Of a DNA stretch of 64,000 nucleotides, positions 34,047 to 43,033 are shown in pieces. The DNA is from Arthrobacter ruber. Its GTDB lineage: Bacteria > Actinomycetota > Actinomycetes > Actinomycetales > Micrococcaceae. The notes below the pieces were generated by a model, which saw only the letters and a program-made list of their open reading frames with translations, did not search any database and was not told where the DNA came from. Where the stretch lies: contig NZ_PPTH01000015.1 of assembly GCF_002954225.1 (NCBI RefSeq), positions 186,001-250,000 on the forward strand. Reading direction: 5' to 3'. The stretch's first letter is position 1. Every line of letters starts with the position of its first letter. Position numbers and translations under genes: made by a program.

Positions 34047-35459
34047 ATGACCTCCTCTACCTCCGCTGGTGCCAGCGGCACCACGAAACCGCTGAACTCG
34101 CGGGGGAAGGTGATCTTCGCCAGCCTCATCGGGACCACGATCGAGTTCTACGACTTCTACATCTACGCCACCGCCGCCGTGCTGGTGTTCCCGGCGCTGT
34201 TCTTCCCGAACCAGACCTCCGCGAACCAGCTCCTGAGCTCGTTCGCCGTCTTCGGCGTCGCCTTCGTGGCCCGTCCGCTCGGGTCGATCGTCTTCGGGCA
34301 CTTCGGTGACAAGATCGGCCGCAAGGCCACCCTCGTGGCATCACTGCTGACCATGGGTATCGCAACGTTCCTCATCGGACTGCTGCCCGCCGCCACGAAT
34401 CCGGGCTGGGTGTTCCTTGCGCCGCTGCTGCTCGTGGTGCTGCGGTTCCTCCAGGGCCTCGCGCTCGGCGGTGAGTGGAGCGGTGCCGCCCTGCTCGCCA
34501 CCGAGAACGCGCCCGAGGGCAAGCGCGCCATCTTCGGCACGTTCCCGCAGCTCGGCGCGCCGATCGGGTTCATCCTCGCGAACCTGCTGTTCGTCCTGCT
34601 GAGCACCGCGCTCAGCCCCGAGGAGTTCCTCGAGTGGGGCTGGCGTGTGCCGTTCCTGCTGAGCGCCGTCATGGTGATCGTGGGCCTCTACGTCCGCCTG
34701 AAGCTGATCGAGAGCGCGTCCTTCCAGAAGGTCCAGCAGGAGGGCAAGGTCGTCAAGGTGCCGCTCGGCACCACGTTCCGCCTCCACTGGCGTGCGCTGA
34801 TCCTCGGCACCTTCATCATGTTCGCCACCTACGTGCTGTTCTACTTCATGACGGCCTTCACGCTGACCTACGGGACGGCGCCGTCGAGCCTGGCACAGGC
34901 GCAGGCCAGGGCCGAGGCGGCCGGCAAGGAGTTCACTGCCGCGCAGGAGGCGGCGTTCGTGCCGGGCCTCGGCATGGCCCGGACGGACTTCCTCTGGATG
35001 CTGATCATCGGCGTCGTGTTCTTCGGCATCTTCACCATCGTCTCGGGCCCCCTCGCCGAGCGGTTCGGCCGTCGCAAGATGCTCCTCGCCACGACCGTGG
35101 GGATCGCCGTCTTCGGTCTGCTGTGGGCGCCGCTGTTCGGTGCAGGGACCGCCGGGGCGATGGCCCTGCTGATCATCGGATTCATCCTCATGGGACTCAC
35201 CTTCGGCCCCATGGCCGCCGTGCTGCCCGAGCTGTTCCCCTCGAACGTCCGCTACACGGGCTCGGCCGTGGCCTACAACGTGTCGAGCATGATCGGTGCG
35301 GCACCCGCCTCCTTCATCGCGGTGGCCCTGTGGCAGGCAGCCGGCGGCAGTACCGTGCTGGTCGGTCTGTACCTCAGCGTCGCGGCCGTCCTCACGTTCA
35401 TCGCGCTCTTCATCTCGAAGGAGACCCGCGACCGCGCGTACGAGGACAACGTCGCCTGA
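34047..35459 (+). CDS. MHS-family MFS metabolite:H+ symporter
   Basis: A 470-residue, 12-TM major facilitator of the metabolite:H+ symporter (ShiA/ProP/KgtP-like) family. Signatures: TTIEFYDFYIYATAAVLVF, FGHFGDKIGRKATLV (TM2-3 loop), RFLQGLALGGEWSGAALL. An extended extracytoplasmic loop (about 280-320; QAQARAEAAGKEFTAAQEA) is Ala-rich. Substrates in this family are organic acids, proline/betaine or shikimate; the one here is unknown. The ATG at 34047 has GAGAAAG upstream; the in-frame ATG at 34005 is less supported. Ends in a strong terminator. Confidence 0.92.
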   Translation: MTSSTSAGASGTTKPLNSRGKVIFASLIGTTIEFYDFYIYATAAVLVFPALFFPNQTSANQLLSSFAVFGVAFVARPLGSIVFGHFGDKIGRKATLVASLLTMGIATFLIGLLPAATNPGWVFLAPLLLVVLRFLQGLALGGEWSGAALLATENAPEGKRAIFGTFPQLGAPIGFILANLLFVLLSTALSPEEFLEWGWRVPFLLSAVMVIVGLYVRLKLIESASFQKVQQEGKVVKVPLGTTFRLHWRALILGTFIMFATYVLFYFMTAFTLTYGTAPSSLAQAQARAEAAGKEFTAAQEAAFVPGLGMARTDFLWMLIIGVVFFGIFTIVSGPLAERFGRRKMLLATTVGIAVFGLLWAPLFGAGTAGAMALLIIGFILMGLTFGPMAAVLPELFPSNVRYTGSAVAYNVSSMIGAAPASFIAVALWQAAGGSTVLVGLYLSVAAVLTFIALFISKETRDRAYEDNVA

Positions 35460-35475
35460 TCCGCACGTCCAGTCC

Positions 35476-35509
35476 GACGGCGCCGCACCCACCCGGGTGC
35501 GGCGCCGTC
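35476..35509 (+). terminator. Terminator after the MHS transporter gene
   Basis: A perfect 15-base GC stem (35476-35490 with 35495-35509), loop ACCC, 17 bases after the stop, followed by GTCGTC. Confidence 0.85.
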
Positions 35510-35583
35510 GTCGTCTCCAGCGGCTGCACCTGCCGCCGTGTCCCGTCCGGTCCGTACGCCGCGGCCGGCTTCCCTCCCGCCCG

Positions 35584-35589
35584 TACACT
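35584..35589 (+). promoter_or_regulatory. Candidate -10 box of the kinase-lipoprotein operon
   Basis: TACACT lies 88 bases before the kinase ATG, after the terminator. It gives a leader of about 80 bases. No clear -35. Confidence 0.4.
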
Positions 35590-35676
35590 GGAGAGCAAGG
35601 CGGCTAGGAGATTCCGGACTGCGCACGGGACTCGTGTGCCCGGAGCCGGCCCAACGGGGTAGTAGAAGCAGGTGGC

Positions 35677-37200
35677 ATGGAGAAGCAGGCGCTGGCAGGG
35701 CGGTACGCACTGGGGGAGCGTGTGGGCTCCGGCGGCATGGCGGACGTCTTCACGGCCCGCGACACGAGGCTCGAGCGCGACGTGGCCATCAAGCTCTTCC
35801 GGCCCGGGACGGCCGACGGCCTCGAGCGCGGCTCCGCCGAGGCCCGCATGCTCGCAGGGCTCGACCATCCGGGCCTCGTCCGGATCCTGGACATGGACAC
35901 CGGTGAGCACTCCGACGCCAGCGCCTACCTGGTCATGGAACTCGTCGAAGGCCCGGACCTCCGGGAGATGCTGAGGATCCGGGGGCCGCTCGACCGCGAC
36001 GAGGTGCTGCTCCTGGCGCTGGACCTCGCGCGCACGCTCCAGTACATCCACGGCCGGGGCATCGTGCACCGCGACATCAAGCCGTCGAACATCCTCACGC
36101 GTCAGGCCGATCAGCAGAGCGGCGTGTTCCGCTATCTCCTCACCGACTTCGGCATCGCCCGGTTCTACGACGGTTCACGCATGACCGCCACCGGCCAGGT
36201 GATCGGGAGCGCGGCCTACTTCAGCCCCGAACAGACCCGCGGCGACGGCGTGGGGCAGCCGTCGGACATCTACTCGTTCGGGCTCGTGCTGATCGAGGCC
36301 CTCACGGGGGGCCGGGCGTTCCCCGGTACAGGGATCGAGAGTGCGCTTGCGCGCCTGCACCGGAGCCCGTCCATCCCTCATGCGGCCGGCCCCGAGCTCG
36401 CCGCGCTCCTGGCCGCGATGACCCAGGACGAGCCCGCGGACCGCCCGGATGCCGCCGGACTCGTCCGGGCACTGACGGCCGGGGACCTCCAGCGGCACGA
36501 CGACGGCCCTGCCACCACCGCCCTGTCCGCCCCGGCGGTTGCGCCCGCGACGATGGCACGTCCCGCGAACATGTCCCTACCCCTGTCCGAGACCCGAGCC
36601 GTCCCTCTGCCGGCCACCACGGCGCAGTCCGCCCCCGAGCCGCAGGGCACGGCCCTGTCGGCCACCACGGCGCTGCCCGCCTCCGAGGCGCCTACCACTG
36701 CCCTCCCCGCGACGCCTGCGTCACGGACCCGTCCGACCACCGGCCCTCCCACGAGGCCCGGTGTCACGGGGGTACCCGCCGGCTACGCGTCGACCGCCGG
36801 TGGCGAGGCGAGCCGGGCCGACGGAGGTGCGACGGGTCCCGCCGATGCAGCGCCCCTGGTGGCCGGCGGCATGTCGGCTCGGGTCCAGGGGCCCGGATCA
36901 GGGCAGCTCTCCGCGTCACGGCCGGCCGGATTCGTGCCACGAGGCGATCGGGACGAGGCAACGGCCGATCGCTCCGGCAGCCTGCGGCAGGACGTGGCGG
37001 CGGTAGGCTCCTCGGCCGTCCGTCGTCGCGCTCTCCCATGGTTGATCGCGGTGCTCGCGCTGGTGGTCCTGGCAGCAGCCCTCTGGACCTTCACCGTCCT
37101 GTCCGGCGGGGACACTGCGCCCGACGTCGAACCGTTGCCCGCCGTGCCGGGGGAGACCGGCCAGAAACTGCAGGAACTCTACGAAAGCGTGCAGCGATGA
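35677..37200 (+). CDS. Membrane Ser/Thr protein kinase, no PASTA domains
   Basis: A 507-residue Hanks-type kinase. Gly loop GERVGSGGMADVF (13-25), catalytic Lys K39, HRDIKPSNIL (131-140, D133), DFG (157-159), activation loop about 160-190. After residue 270 comes a long Ala/Pro/Thr-rich linker with repeated TTALPA/TALSA-like motifs, then one transmembrane helix (about 456-476) and a 29-residue outer tail without PASTA repeats. It probably phosphorylates cytosolic targets and itself; the Thr repeats may be autophosphorylation sites (inference). AGGTGG precedes the ATG. Its stop overlaps the next gene as ATGA, so both are coupled. Confidence 0.92.
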   Translation: MEKQALAGRYALGERVGSGGMADVFTARDTRLERDVAIKLFRPGTADGLERGSAEARMLAGLDHPGLVRILDMDTGEHSDASAYLVMELVEGPDLREMLRIRGPLDRDEVLLLALDLARTLQYIHGRGIVHRDIKPSNILTRQADQQSGVFRYLLTDFGIARFYDGSRMTATGQVIGSAAYFSPEQTRGDGVGQPSDIYSFGLVLIEALTGGRAFPGTGIESALARLHRSPSIPHAAGPELAALLAAMTQDEPADRPDAAGLVRALTAGDLQRHDDGPATTALSAPAVAPATMARPANMSLPLSETRAVPLPATTAQSAPEPQGTALSATTALPASEAPTTALPATPASRTRPTTGPPTRPGVTGVPAGYASTAGGEASRADGGATGPADAAPLVAGGMSARVQGPGSGQLSASRPAGFVPRGDRDEATADRSGSLRQDVAAVGSSAVRRRALPWLIAVLALVVLAAALWTFTVLSGGDTAPDVEPLPAVPGETGQKLQELYESVQR

Positions 37201-37892
37201 ACCGCAGCGGATTCCGCCTGGCGGCCCTGGGTGCTGCCGGGCTGTTGCTGACGGGGTGTGGCAGCGAGGCGATCGACGCCGCGACGGCCGGCGACCTTCA
37301 GGCCGAGGTGCGCACCATCGCGTCGACCGCTGCGGCGGGTGATCCCGCCGGAGCGATGCGCCTCGCGCAGGACCTGAAGGTCGACGTCGAGAATGCCCGG
37401 GCAGCCGGGGCGGTCACCGAGGAACGGGCCGTGCTGATCGGCATGCGGCTCGACGCCGTGATCACCTCGCTGGAGGCGGATCGGGCGCCGGCCGGTGACG
37501 CGCCGACGGAGCAGCGGACTGCGCCGACCGAGGAAACGCTCGAGGAACTGATCGAGGAGCCGTCGGAATCGCAGGCACCGGCAGAGACGGTCTCTCCGGC
37601 GGAACCGACTCCGGTGTCACCTGTTCCCGCTCCGGTGCAGCCCGCACCCGCCCCCGATCCGGTGCAGCCCGCGCCCACCCCCACGCCCGAGGAGGACGCC
37701 GAGGACGGCGAGGATCCGTGGTCGGAGGATGCCGATGAGGAGGCCGTGCAGGACGACCAGGACAGGGCAGCCGAGCGGGCGGCCGAACAGCAGCGCAAGG
37801 CCGAGGAGAAGGCCAGGGAGGCTGCGGAGAAGGCTGCCGAGAAGGCGGAGAAGGCCCAGGAGTCAGGCAAGAAGGGCAAGCCCGACGGGTAG
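37197..37892 (+). CDS. Lipoprotein with coiled, charged C-terminus
   Basis: A 231-residue lipoprotein: signal sequence with lipobox LLLTGC, a helical domain (about 25-100), a Pro-rich acidic stretch (PAPAPDPVQPAPTPTPEED) and a Lys/Glu/Ala coiled coil (about 185-225; KAEEKAREAAEKAAEKAEK). The start overlaps the stop of the kinase gene (ATGA), which points to a joint role, for example an outside partner or sensor for the kinase's short extracellular tail. No family is recognised. The repeats could bind peptidoglycan or span it. Function is unknown. Confidence 0.8.
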   Translation: MNRSGFRLAALGAAGLLLTGCGSEAIDAATAGDLQAEVRTIASTAAAGDPAGAMRLAQDLKVDVENARAAGAVTEERAVLIGMRLDAVITSLEADRAPAGDAPTEQRTAPTEETLEELIEEPSESQAPAETVSPAEPTPVSPVPAPVQPAPAPDPVQPAPTPTPEEDAEDGEDPWSEDADEEAVQDDQDRAAERAAEQQRKAEEKAREAAEKAAEKAEKAQESGKKGKPDG

Positions 37893-37903
37893 ACCCGGCC
37901 GGA

Positions 37904-37934
37904 CCCGACGGCTGTCGCCGACGCGGCCGTCGGG
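37904..37934. terminator. Hairpin between convergent lipoprotein and accA3
   Basis: Nine-base arms CCCGACGGC and GCCGTCGGG with a 13-base loop in the 89-base convergent gap. Weaker than the other terminators. Confidence 0.45.
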
Positions 37935-37981
37935 CCCGGGACTGTCGTGCGCCACTCCCGCAGGCACCAGCTTGCGCGGCG

Positions 37982-39826
37982 CTAGTCCCGGATGGTCGCG
38001 ATGACGGAGCCGGCCGAGACGGTGTCGCCCGGGGCCGCCGCCAGCCCGGAGACCGTCCCCGTCCTGTGCGCCGTCAAAGGCTGCTCCATCTTCATGGCCT
38101 CGAGCACCACGATGAGGTCGCCCTCGGAGACCACGTCGCCGTCGGACACGGCGACCTTCACGATGGTGCCCTGCATGGGCGAGGTCAGTTCGTCGCCGCT
38201 GACGGCTGCCTTGCCGGCGCGGGCCCGCGAGGACTTCTTCGACTTGGCGGGAGCGCTCGCCTTGCCGTTCGTCGACGCACCGAGTCCTGCGGGCAGCACC
38301 ACCTCGAGGCGGCGCCCGCCGACCTCCACGACCACGCGCTGGCGGGGGTCCTCCTCGGACGCCGGGTCCGCTGCGCCCTTCCAGGGCTCGATGGTGTTGG
38401 CGAACTCCGTCTCGATCCAGCGCGTGTGGACCGAGAACGGCCCGGCAGCGGGAGCGAAGGCGGGATCTGCGACGACGGCGGCATGGAAGGGCAGCACGGT
38501 GGGCATGCCCTCGATCACCATCTCGTCGATCGCGCGACGGGCCCGCTGGAGGGCCTGCTCGCGCGTGGCGCCGCTGACGATCAGCTTGGCGAGCATCGAG
38601 TCGAAGTTGCCGCCGATCACCTCGCCGGCCTCCACGCCGGAATCGACGCGTACGCCGGGCCCGGTGGGCAGCTTGAGGGTCTGCACGGTGCCGGGCGCGG
38701 GCATGAACCCGCGGCCGGCGTCCTCGCCGTTGATGCGGAACTCGAACGAGTGGCCGCGCACCTCGGGGTCGCCGTAGCCGAGCGCCTCTCCGCGGGCGAT
38801 CCGGAACTGCTCGCGGACGAGATCGAGACCCGTCACCTCCTCGGACACGGGGTGCTCCACCTGGAGGCGGGTGTTGACCTCGAGGAAGGAGATGGTGCCG
38901 TCCTGGCCCACGAGGAACTCGCACGTGCCCGCGCCCTGGTAGCCGGCCTCCCGGAGGATCGCCTTGGATGCCTCGTAGAGGCGTGTGTTCTGTTCGGCGG
39001 AGAGGAACGGGGCGGGTGCTTCCTCCACGAGCTTCTGGTTGCGGCGCTGGAGGGAGCAGTCACGTGTCGAGACGACGACGACGTTCCCGTGATCGTCCGC
39101 GAGGCACTGCGTCTCGACGTGGCGGGGGGCATCGAGGAACCGCTCGACGAAGCACTCGCCGCGTCCGAAGGCGGCCGTGGCCTCGCGCACGGCGGAGTCG
39201 AACAGTTCGGGTATCTCCTCGTGGCTGCGGACCACCTTGATGCCGCGGCCGCCGCCGCCGAAGGCCGCCTTGATGGCGATGGGCAGGCCGAACTCCCGGG
39301 CGAAGTCGATGACCTCCTGGACCGATTCGACGGGGTCCTTGGTGCCGGGTACAAGCGGGGCGCCGACGCGTTCGGCGATGTGGCGGGCCTGGACCTTGTC
39401 GCCCAGCTGGGCGATGGAGTGCGGGGACGGCCCGATCCAGGTGAGGCCGGCGTCGATGACGCGCTGCGCGAAGTCGGCGTTCTCGGACAGGAACCCGTAG
39501 CCGGGGTGGACGGCATCGGCACCGCTGCGCCGGGCGGCGTCGAGGATGCGGTCCGCCACCAGGTAGGACTCCGCCGCGGTCTCCCCGCCGAGCGCGAAGG
39601 CCTCGTCCGCCATCCGGACGTGCAGCGCGTCGCGGTCGGGATCCGCGTACACGGCGACCGACGCGATGCCCTCGTCCCGTGCGGCGCGGATGACCCGGAC
39701 GGCGATCTCCCCGCGGTTCGCGACCAGGACCTTCGTCACCGGACGCTGCCGGCCGGCCTCCGTGGTGGCTTCGGGAGAGCTGCTGGCAACCGGGGACGCC
39801 GGTGGCGCGAGGGGGGACTGACTCAT
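37982..39826 (-). CDS. accA3: Acyl-CoA carboxylase alpha subunit (biotin carboxylase + BCCP)
   Basis: A 614-residue fusion of biotin carboxylase (about 30-480; [20 protein letters not shown]-grasp loop [13 protein letters not shown]) and a C-terminal biotin carrier domain with EAMKM (biotinyl K579, 35 residues from the end as usual). It carboxylates biotin for acetyl- and propionyl-CoA carboxylases, working with the beta subunit AccD5 and epsilon subunit at 46.9-48.8 kb and needing BirA (49.95 kb) for biotin. The ATG at 39826 has AAGGAG about 10 bases upstream. A palindromic site at 39923-39939 lies about 97 bases upstream, like the one before accD5. Confidence 0.95.
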   Translation of the reverse strand: MSQSPLAPPASPVASSSPEATTEAGRQRPVTKVLVANRGEIAVRVIRAARDEGIASVAVYADPDRDALHVRMADEAFALGGETAAESYLVADRILDAARRSGADAVHPGYGFLSENADFAQRVIDAGLTWIGPSPHSIAQLGDKVQARHIAERVGAPLVPGTKDPVESVQEVIDFAREFGLPIAIKAAFGGGGRGIKVVRSHEEIPELFDSAVREATAAFGRGECFVERFLDAPRHVETQCLADDHGNVVVVSTRDCSLQRRNQKLVEEAPAPFLSAEQNTRLYEASKAILREAGYQGAGTCEFLVGQDGTISFLEVNTRLQVEHPVSEEVTGLDLVREQFRIARGEALGYGDPEVRGHSFEFRINGEDAGRGFMPAPGTVQTLKLPTGPGVRVDSGVEAGEVIGGNFDSMLAKLIVSGATREQALQRARRAIDEMVIEGMPTVLPFHAAVVADPAFAPAAGPFSVHTRWIETEFANTIEPWKGAADPASEEDPRQRVVVEVGGRRLEVVLPAGLGASTNGKASAPAKSKKSSRARAGKAAVSGDELTSPMQGTIVKVAVSDGDVVSEGDLIVVLEAMKMEQPLTAHRTGTVSGLAAAPGDTVSAGSVIATIRD

Positions 39827-39922
39827 GGGGCGTGGACTCCTTTTTCTCAGTTCGGAGCCTAGCGGTGTTTGGTGGCTTCCGCCCATGGATCGTGCTGAAG
39901 GGGAGTGTTGTCCACTGTTCCT

Positions 39923-39939
39923 TTGTAGGGAACCTACAA
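39923..39939. promoter_or_regulatory. Inverted repeat TTGTAGG-N3-CCTACAA upstream of accA3
   Basis: Perfect 7-base arms around GAA, about 97 bases before the accA3 ATG and covering the stop codon of maf. A similar site is found at 48923-48939 before accD5, so a shared regulator is likely (inference). Confidence 0.6.
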
Positions 39940-40566
39940 GGCTGCGCCGTGCTCCCACAGATCGGTCACGGGGACGCCGGCGGAGTGGAGGAGGGCCCGC
40001 AGCGTGGAGATACTGAGCCCGACCACGGCGTGGGGGTCGCCGTCGACCCGCTCGATGAAGGCCCCGCCCAGGCCGTCGATGGTGAAGGATCCCGCACAGT
40101 GCAGGGGTTCGCCGCTGGCCACATAGGCCTCGACCTCGGCGTCGGACATCGCCCCGAAGTGGACGGTCGCGGAGGACACCGCGCCGATCGTGGCGCCGGA
40201 TCCGCCGTCGCGGGTGTCCACGAGCCAGTGACCCGTGTGCAGCACGCCGGAGCGTCCGCGCATCCGGCTGATCCGCTCGATCGCGACGGCGGGCTCGTAG
40301 GGCTTGCCGTGCGCTTCGCCGTCGAACTCGAAGACGGAGTCGCAGCCGACCACCAGGGCGTCGTCGGCGTCGTCGAGGGACGCGACCGCCTCGGCCTTGG
40401 CACGCGCCAGCAGCAGGGCGGTGTCGTGCGGGTCGATCTCGCCGTAGGCGGCGACGACGGCGGGCTCGTCGACGTAGGACACCAGCACGTCATGCCGGAT
40501 GCCGGCGTCGGCCAGGAGCTTGGTGCGGGCAGGGGACTTGGAGGCGAGGATCAGGCGGGCCGTCAT
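39934..40566 (-). CDS. maf: Maf-family nucleotide pyrophosphatase
   Basis: A 210-residue Maf/YhdE/YceF-type protein with the substrate loop [18 protein letters not shown] (5-22), GCDSVF (Asp catalytic) and TGHWLV. It hydrolyses canonical or modified nucleoside triphosphates and is linked to division control. The internal region [21 protein letters not shown] matches the family, though it lacks the extra domain of eukaryotic forms. The ATG is leaderless (TAGGCT 6 bases upstream). The gene lies upstream of accA3 on the same strand, as maf homologue Rv3282 sits near accA3 in mycobacteria. Confidence 0.92.
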   Translation of the reverse strand: MTARLILASKSPARTKLLADAGIRHDVLVSYVDEPAVVAAYGEIDPHDTALLLARAKAEAVASLDDADDALVVGCDSVFEFDGEAHGKPYEPAVAIERISRMRGRSGVLHTGHWLVDTRDGGSGATIGAVSSATVHFGAMSDAEVEAYVASGEPLHCAGSFTIDGLGGAFIERVDGDPHAVVGLSISTLRALLHSAGVPVTDLWEHGAAL

Positions 40567-40572
40567 GTCCCC

Positions 40573-40578
40573 AGCCTA
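40573..40578 (-). promoter_or_regulatory. -10 box TAGGCT of maf (leaderless)
   Basis: Minus-strand TAGGCT ends 6 bases before the maf ATG; no ribosome site. Confidence 0.5.
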
Positions 40579-40642
40579 GATGCCGCACGTGAAGGTGCCT
40601 GCGCGGTCCCGTCCCAGCGCCGGGGCGGGACCGGCAGGATTC

Positions 40643-41200
40643 TCACCAGCGGTGTGCGACGTCGACCACCACCCTCGAACCGGCACCGGGTCCGGGTACC
40701 ACGAAGACCCGCATGGGCAGCCGCCCGCGCACCCCGAGCCCGAAGGTCGTCTGGCCCTCGAAGCTGCCGGCCAGCGCTACCTGACGGAAGGTGGAGTAGC
40801 CACGCACGTCGACGAGTTCGCCCCGGTCGGGTGGAGCGTACGTCGCTCGGCCGTCGTCGTAGGCGGGCGCGAGAACCGTCACGGCGAGCCGCGCACCGCC
40901 GCGCAGGGGGACGGTGAATCCGGAACCGGGCTGGGTGACGTGCTTGGTGTAGGCCACGCGGTAGCCGGCCACGGCCCCGCGGGTGTCGATGACGAGGCGG
41001 TCGAAGCACTCGTGCCGGCCGGACCGGACATCGACGATGAGGGCTGAGGAGTGGGTGGGAACGACCTTCTCGGTCGATCCCCATGTGATGCCGCAGTATG
41101 CGGCGGATGCCGGCGGCGCCCCCGCGAGGCCGAGGCCTGCGGTGAGGGCGAGGGCGGCGAGTGTGGCGGAGAGTTTCTCCGCCATGCGCGAGGACTTCAT
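40643..41200 (-). CDS. Secreted AMIN-like domain protein
   Basis: A 185-residue exported protein. The signal peptide (MKSSRMAEKLSATLAALAL...) ends near PASA-AYCG. The mature part resembles the actinobacterial AMIN-like domain (GRHECFDRLVIDTRG; two Cys that may form a disulfide). Such domains are thought to bind cell-wall polymers, but no function is known. The ATG at 41200 is preferred (AGGTGG upstream) over one at 41236 because it gives a normal signal peptide. Confidence 0.8.
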   Translation of the reverse strand: MKSSRMAEKLSATLAALALTAGLGLAGAPPASAAYCGITWGSTEKVVPTHSSALIVDVRSGRHECFDRLVIDTRGAVAGYRVAYTKHVTQPGSGFTVPLRGGARLAVTVLAPAYDDGRATYAPPDRGELVDVRGYSTFRQVALAGSFEGQTTFGLGVRGRLPMRVFVVPGPGAGSRVVVDVAHRW

Positions 41201-41309
41201 AGCGCACCACCTGGTCGAGCTGGATAGGTGCATCAATGGTCCTCCCGCGGGGGAGGAAAAGCGCCGTCGAGGGGTGGTTCGGCGCCGAATCGTTAGCGAC
41301 AGCTACGGA

Positions 41310-41341
41310 ACGGCCCGCCCCGGTATGCCGGGACGGGCCGT
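41310..41341 (-). terminator. Terminator after the dicarboxylate symporter gene
   Basis: Arms of 14 bases (41310-41323, 41328-41341) with one mismatch and loop TATG, starting 19 bases after the symporter stop in the leftward direction. Confidence 0.75.
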
Positions 41342-41359
41342 CGGGTCACGTGCAGTCGG

Positions 41360-42772
41360 TCAGCGCGCCACGGAGGCGGAGATGCCGTCGTTCGGCGCGG
41401 AGGTGTCGACGCCGTCGAGGGTGCTGTCGTCCACGAACGGGTCGCCGGTGCGCGGCGCGTTGTAGAGGTCGAGGTCCAGCAGGCGCTCGCGCCGCGCGAC
41501 GATCGTCGGCACGAGGGCCTGGCCCGCGACGTTCACGGCGGTGCGGCCCATATCGAGGATCGGGTCCACGGCCAGGAGCAGCCCGACGCCTGCCAGGGGC
41601 AGCCCCAGCGTGGACAGCGTGAGCGTCAGCATGACGACGGCGCCCGTGGTGCCGGCGGTCGCAGCCGACCCGAGCACGGAGACGAGCGCGATGAGCAGGT
41701 ACTCGGTGAGGGTCAGGTCGATCCCGAAGAACTGGGCCACGAAGATCGCCGCGATGGCGGGGTAGATGGCGGCGCAGCCATCCATCTTCGTCGTCGCGCC
41801 GAGCGGTACGGCGAAGGACGCATAGCCGCGGGGTACCCCGAGGTTGCGTTCGGTGACCCGCTGCGTGAGCGGGAGTGTGCCCACCGAGGAGCGCGAGACG
41901 AAGGCCAGCTGGATGGCGGGCCATGCACCGGAGAAGTACTGGCGGACGGACAGGCCGTGCGCCTTGATCAGCGCGGGGTAGACGGCGAACAGGACGAGCG
42001 CGAGGCCCACGTACACGGCGAGGGTGAACTTGCCGAGCGAGCCGATGGTGTCCCAGCCGTAGACCGCGACGGCGTTGCCGATCAGGCCCACCGTGCCGAG
42101 CGGGGCGATCCGGATGATCCACCACAGGACCTTCTGGATGACGGCCAGCGCGGAGGCGTTGAAGGCGAGGAACGGCTCGGCCTGCCTGCCGACCTTCAGG
42201 GCCGCGATGCCGACGGCCACCGCGACGACGAGCACCTGCAGCACGTTGAAGTTCAGGGCCGTGGTCACGGAACCGGATTCGGCGACGGTCGAGGACGCCT
42301 GCAGGCCGAGGAAGTTGGCGGGCACGAGTCCCGTGAGGAAGGCCCACCAGCTGCCGGTGCTGCCCGTGTACTCCTCGGGCTGGGTCGCCCCGGTGCCGGC
42401 GCCGGGCTGGAACACGACGCCGAGCACGATGCCGATGAGCACGGAGATCAGCGCGGTGATCGCGAACCACAGCAGCGTCCGACCGGCGAGGCGTGCGGCA
42501 TTGTTGACGGCCCGGAGGTTGGCGATCGAGCTGACGACGGCGGTGAAGATCAGGGGGACGACGGCGGCGCGCAGCAGGGCCACGTAGCTCGAGCCGAGCG
42601 TGGCGAGCGTGGTGCCGAGGCCGTTGGGGGTCGCCTTGGTGTGGCCCGTGTACTTGGCGAGGAGTCCGAGGGCGAGGCCGACCACGAGGGCGGCGATGAT
42701 CTGCGGACCGAAGGAGGTCGCCCAGCGGGGCAGCCGGCGCCGCTGGGGCGGGGTACTGGTTTCTGTAGACAC
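41360..42772 (-). CDS. DAACS-family dicarboxylate/amino acid:cation symporter
   Basis: A 470-residue transporter of the SLC1/GltP/DctA fold. It has eight transmembrane segments and two re-entrant hairpins, with the Ser-rich hairpin SRSSVGTLPLT (about 277-287), GATTKMDGCA (the TM7 Asn-Met-Asp-type motif is changed to TKMDG) and TMM7 residues. It takes up glutamate, aspartate, serine or C4-dicarboxylates with Na+ or H+. The GTG at 42772 is leaderless: TAGTGT lies 7 bases upstream. The tail is short and polar. Confidence 0.9.
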   Translation of the reverse strand: MSTETSTPPQRRRLPRWATSFGPQIIAALVVGLALGLLAKYTGHTKATPNGLGTTLATLGSSYVALLRAAVVPLIFTAVVSSIANLRAVNNAARLAGRTLLWFAITALISVLIGIVLGVVFQPGAGTGATQPEEYTGSTGSWWAFLTGLVPANFLGLQASSTVAESGSVTTALNFNVLQVLVVAVAVGIAALKVGRQAEPFLAFNASALAVIQKVLWWIIRIAPLGTVGLIGNAVAVYGWDTIGSLGKFTLAVYVGLALVLFAVYPALIKAHGLSVRQYFSGAWPAIQLAFVSRSSVGTLPLTQRVTERNLGVPRGYASFAVPLGATTKMDGCAAIYPAIAAIFVAQFFGIDLTLTEYLLIALVSVLGSAATAGTTGAVVMLTLTLSTLGLPLAGVGLLLAVDPILDMGRTAVNVAGQALVPTIVARRERLLDLDLYNAPRTGDPFVDDSTLDGVDTSAPNDGISASVAR

Positions 42773-42779
42773 GCCCGAA

Positions 42780-42785
42780 ACACTA
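42780..42785 (-). promoter_or_regulatory. -10 box TAGTGT of the dicarboxylate symporter (leaderless)
   Basis: Minus-strand TAGTGT ends 7 bases before the GTG start; no ribosome site. Confidence 0.5.
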
Positions 42786-42883
42786 GGGGCGGTTTATACA
42801 CAGACGAAGCGGGAGTTGCGAAATGTTACCCGGCAGGTCGCCGCAGCCCTCCGTGACCCGCAGCGACCGCCGTCCGCCGTCGT

Positions 42884-42928
42884 CCCCGGTGGCCGGCCGC
42901 CGTCGTTCCAGGTTCATGGCCACCGGGG
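42884..42928. repeat. 11-bp inverted repeat downstream of DUF885 gene
   Basis: Perfect arms CCCCGGTGGCC (42884-42894) and GGCCACCGGGG (42918-42928) with a 23-base loop, between the DUF885 stop and the symporter promoter. Possibly a terminator for the leftward DUF885 transcript. Confidence 0.4.
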
Positions 42929-43033
42929 TGGGCACGACCCCGGGATCACGCGGAGTTGGAGGCACCTCGACGTGAGGACCTGGGACGACGGCGACGGGAG
43001 TCGGCGGCAGGAACGACGGCGGCCGGGCGACGG

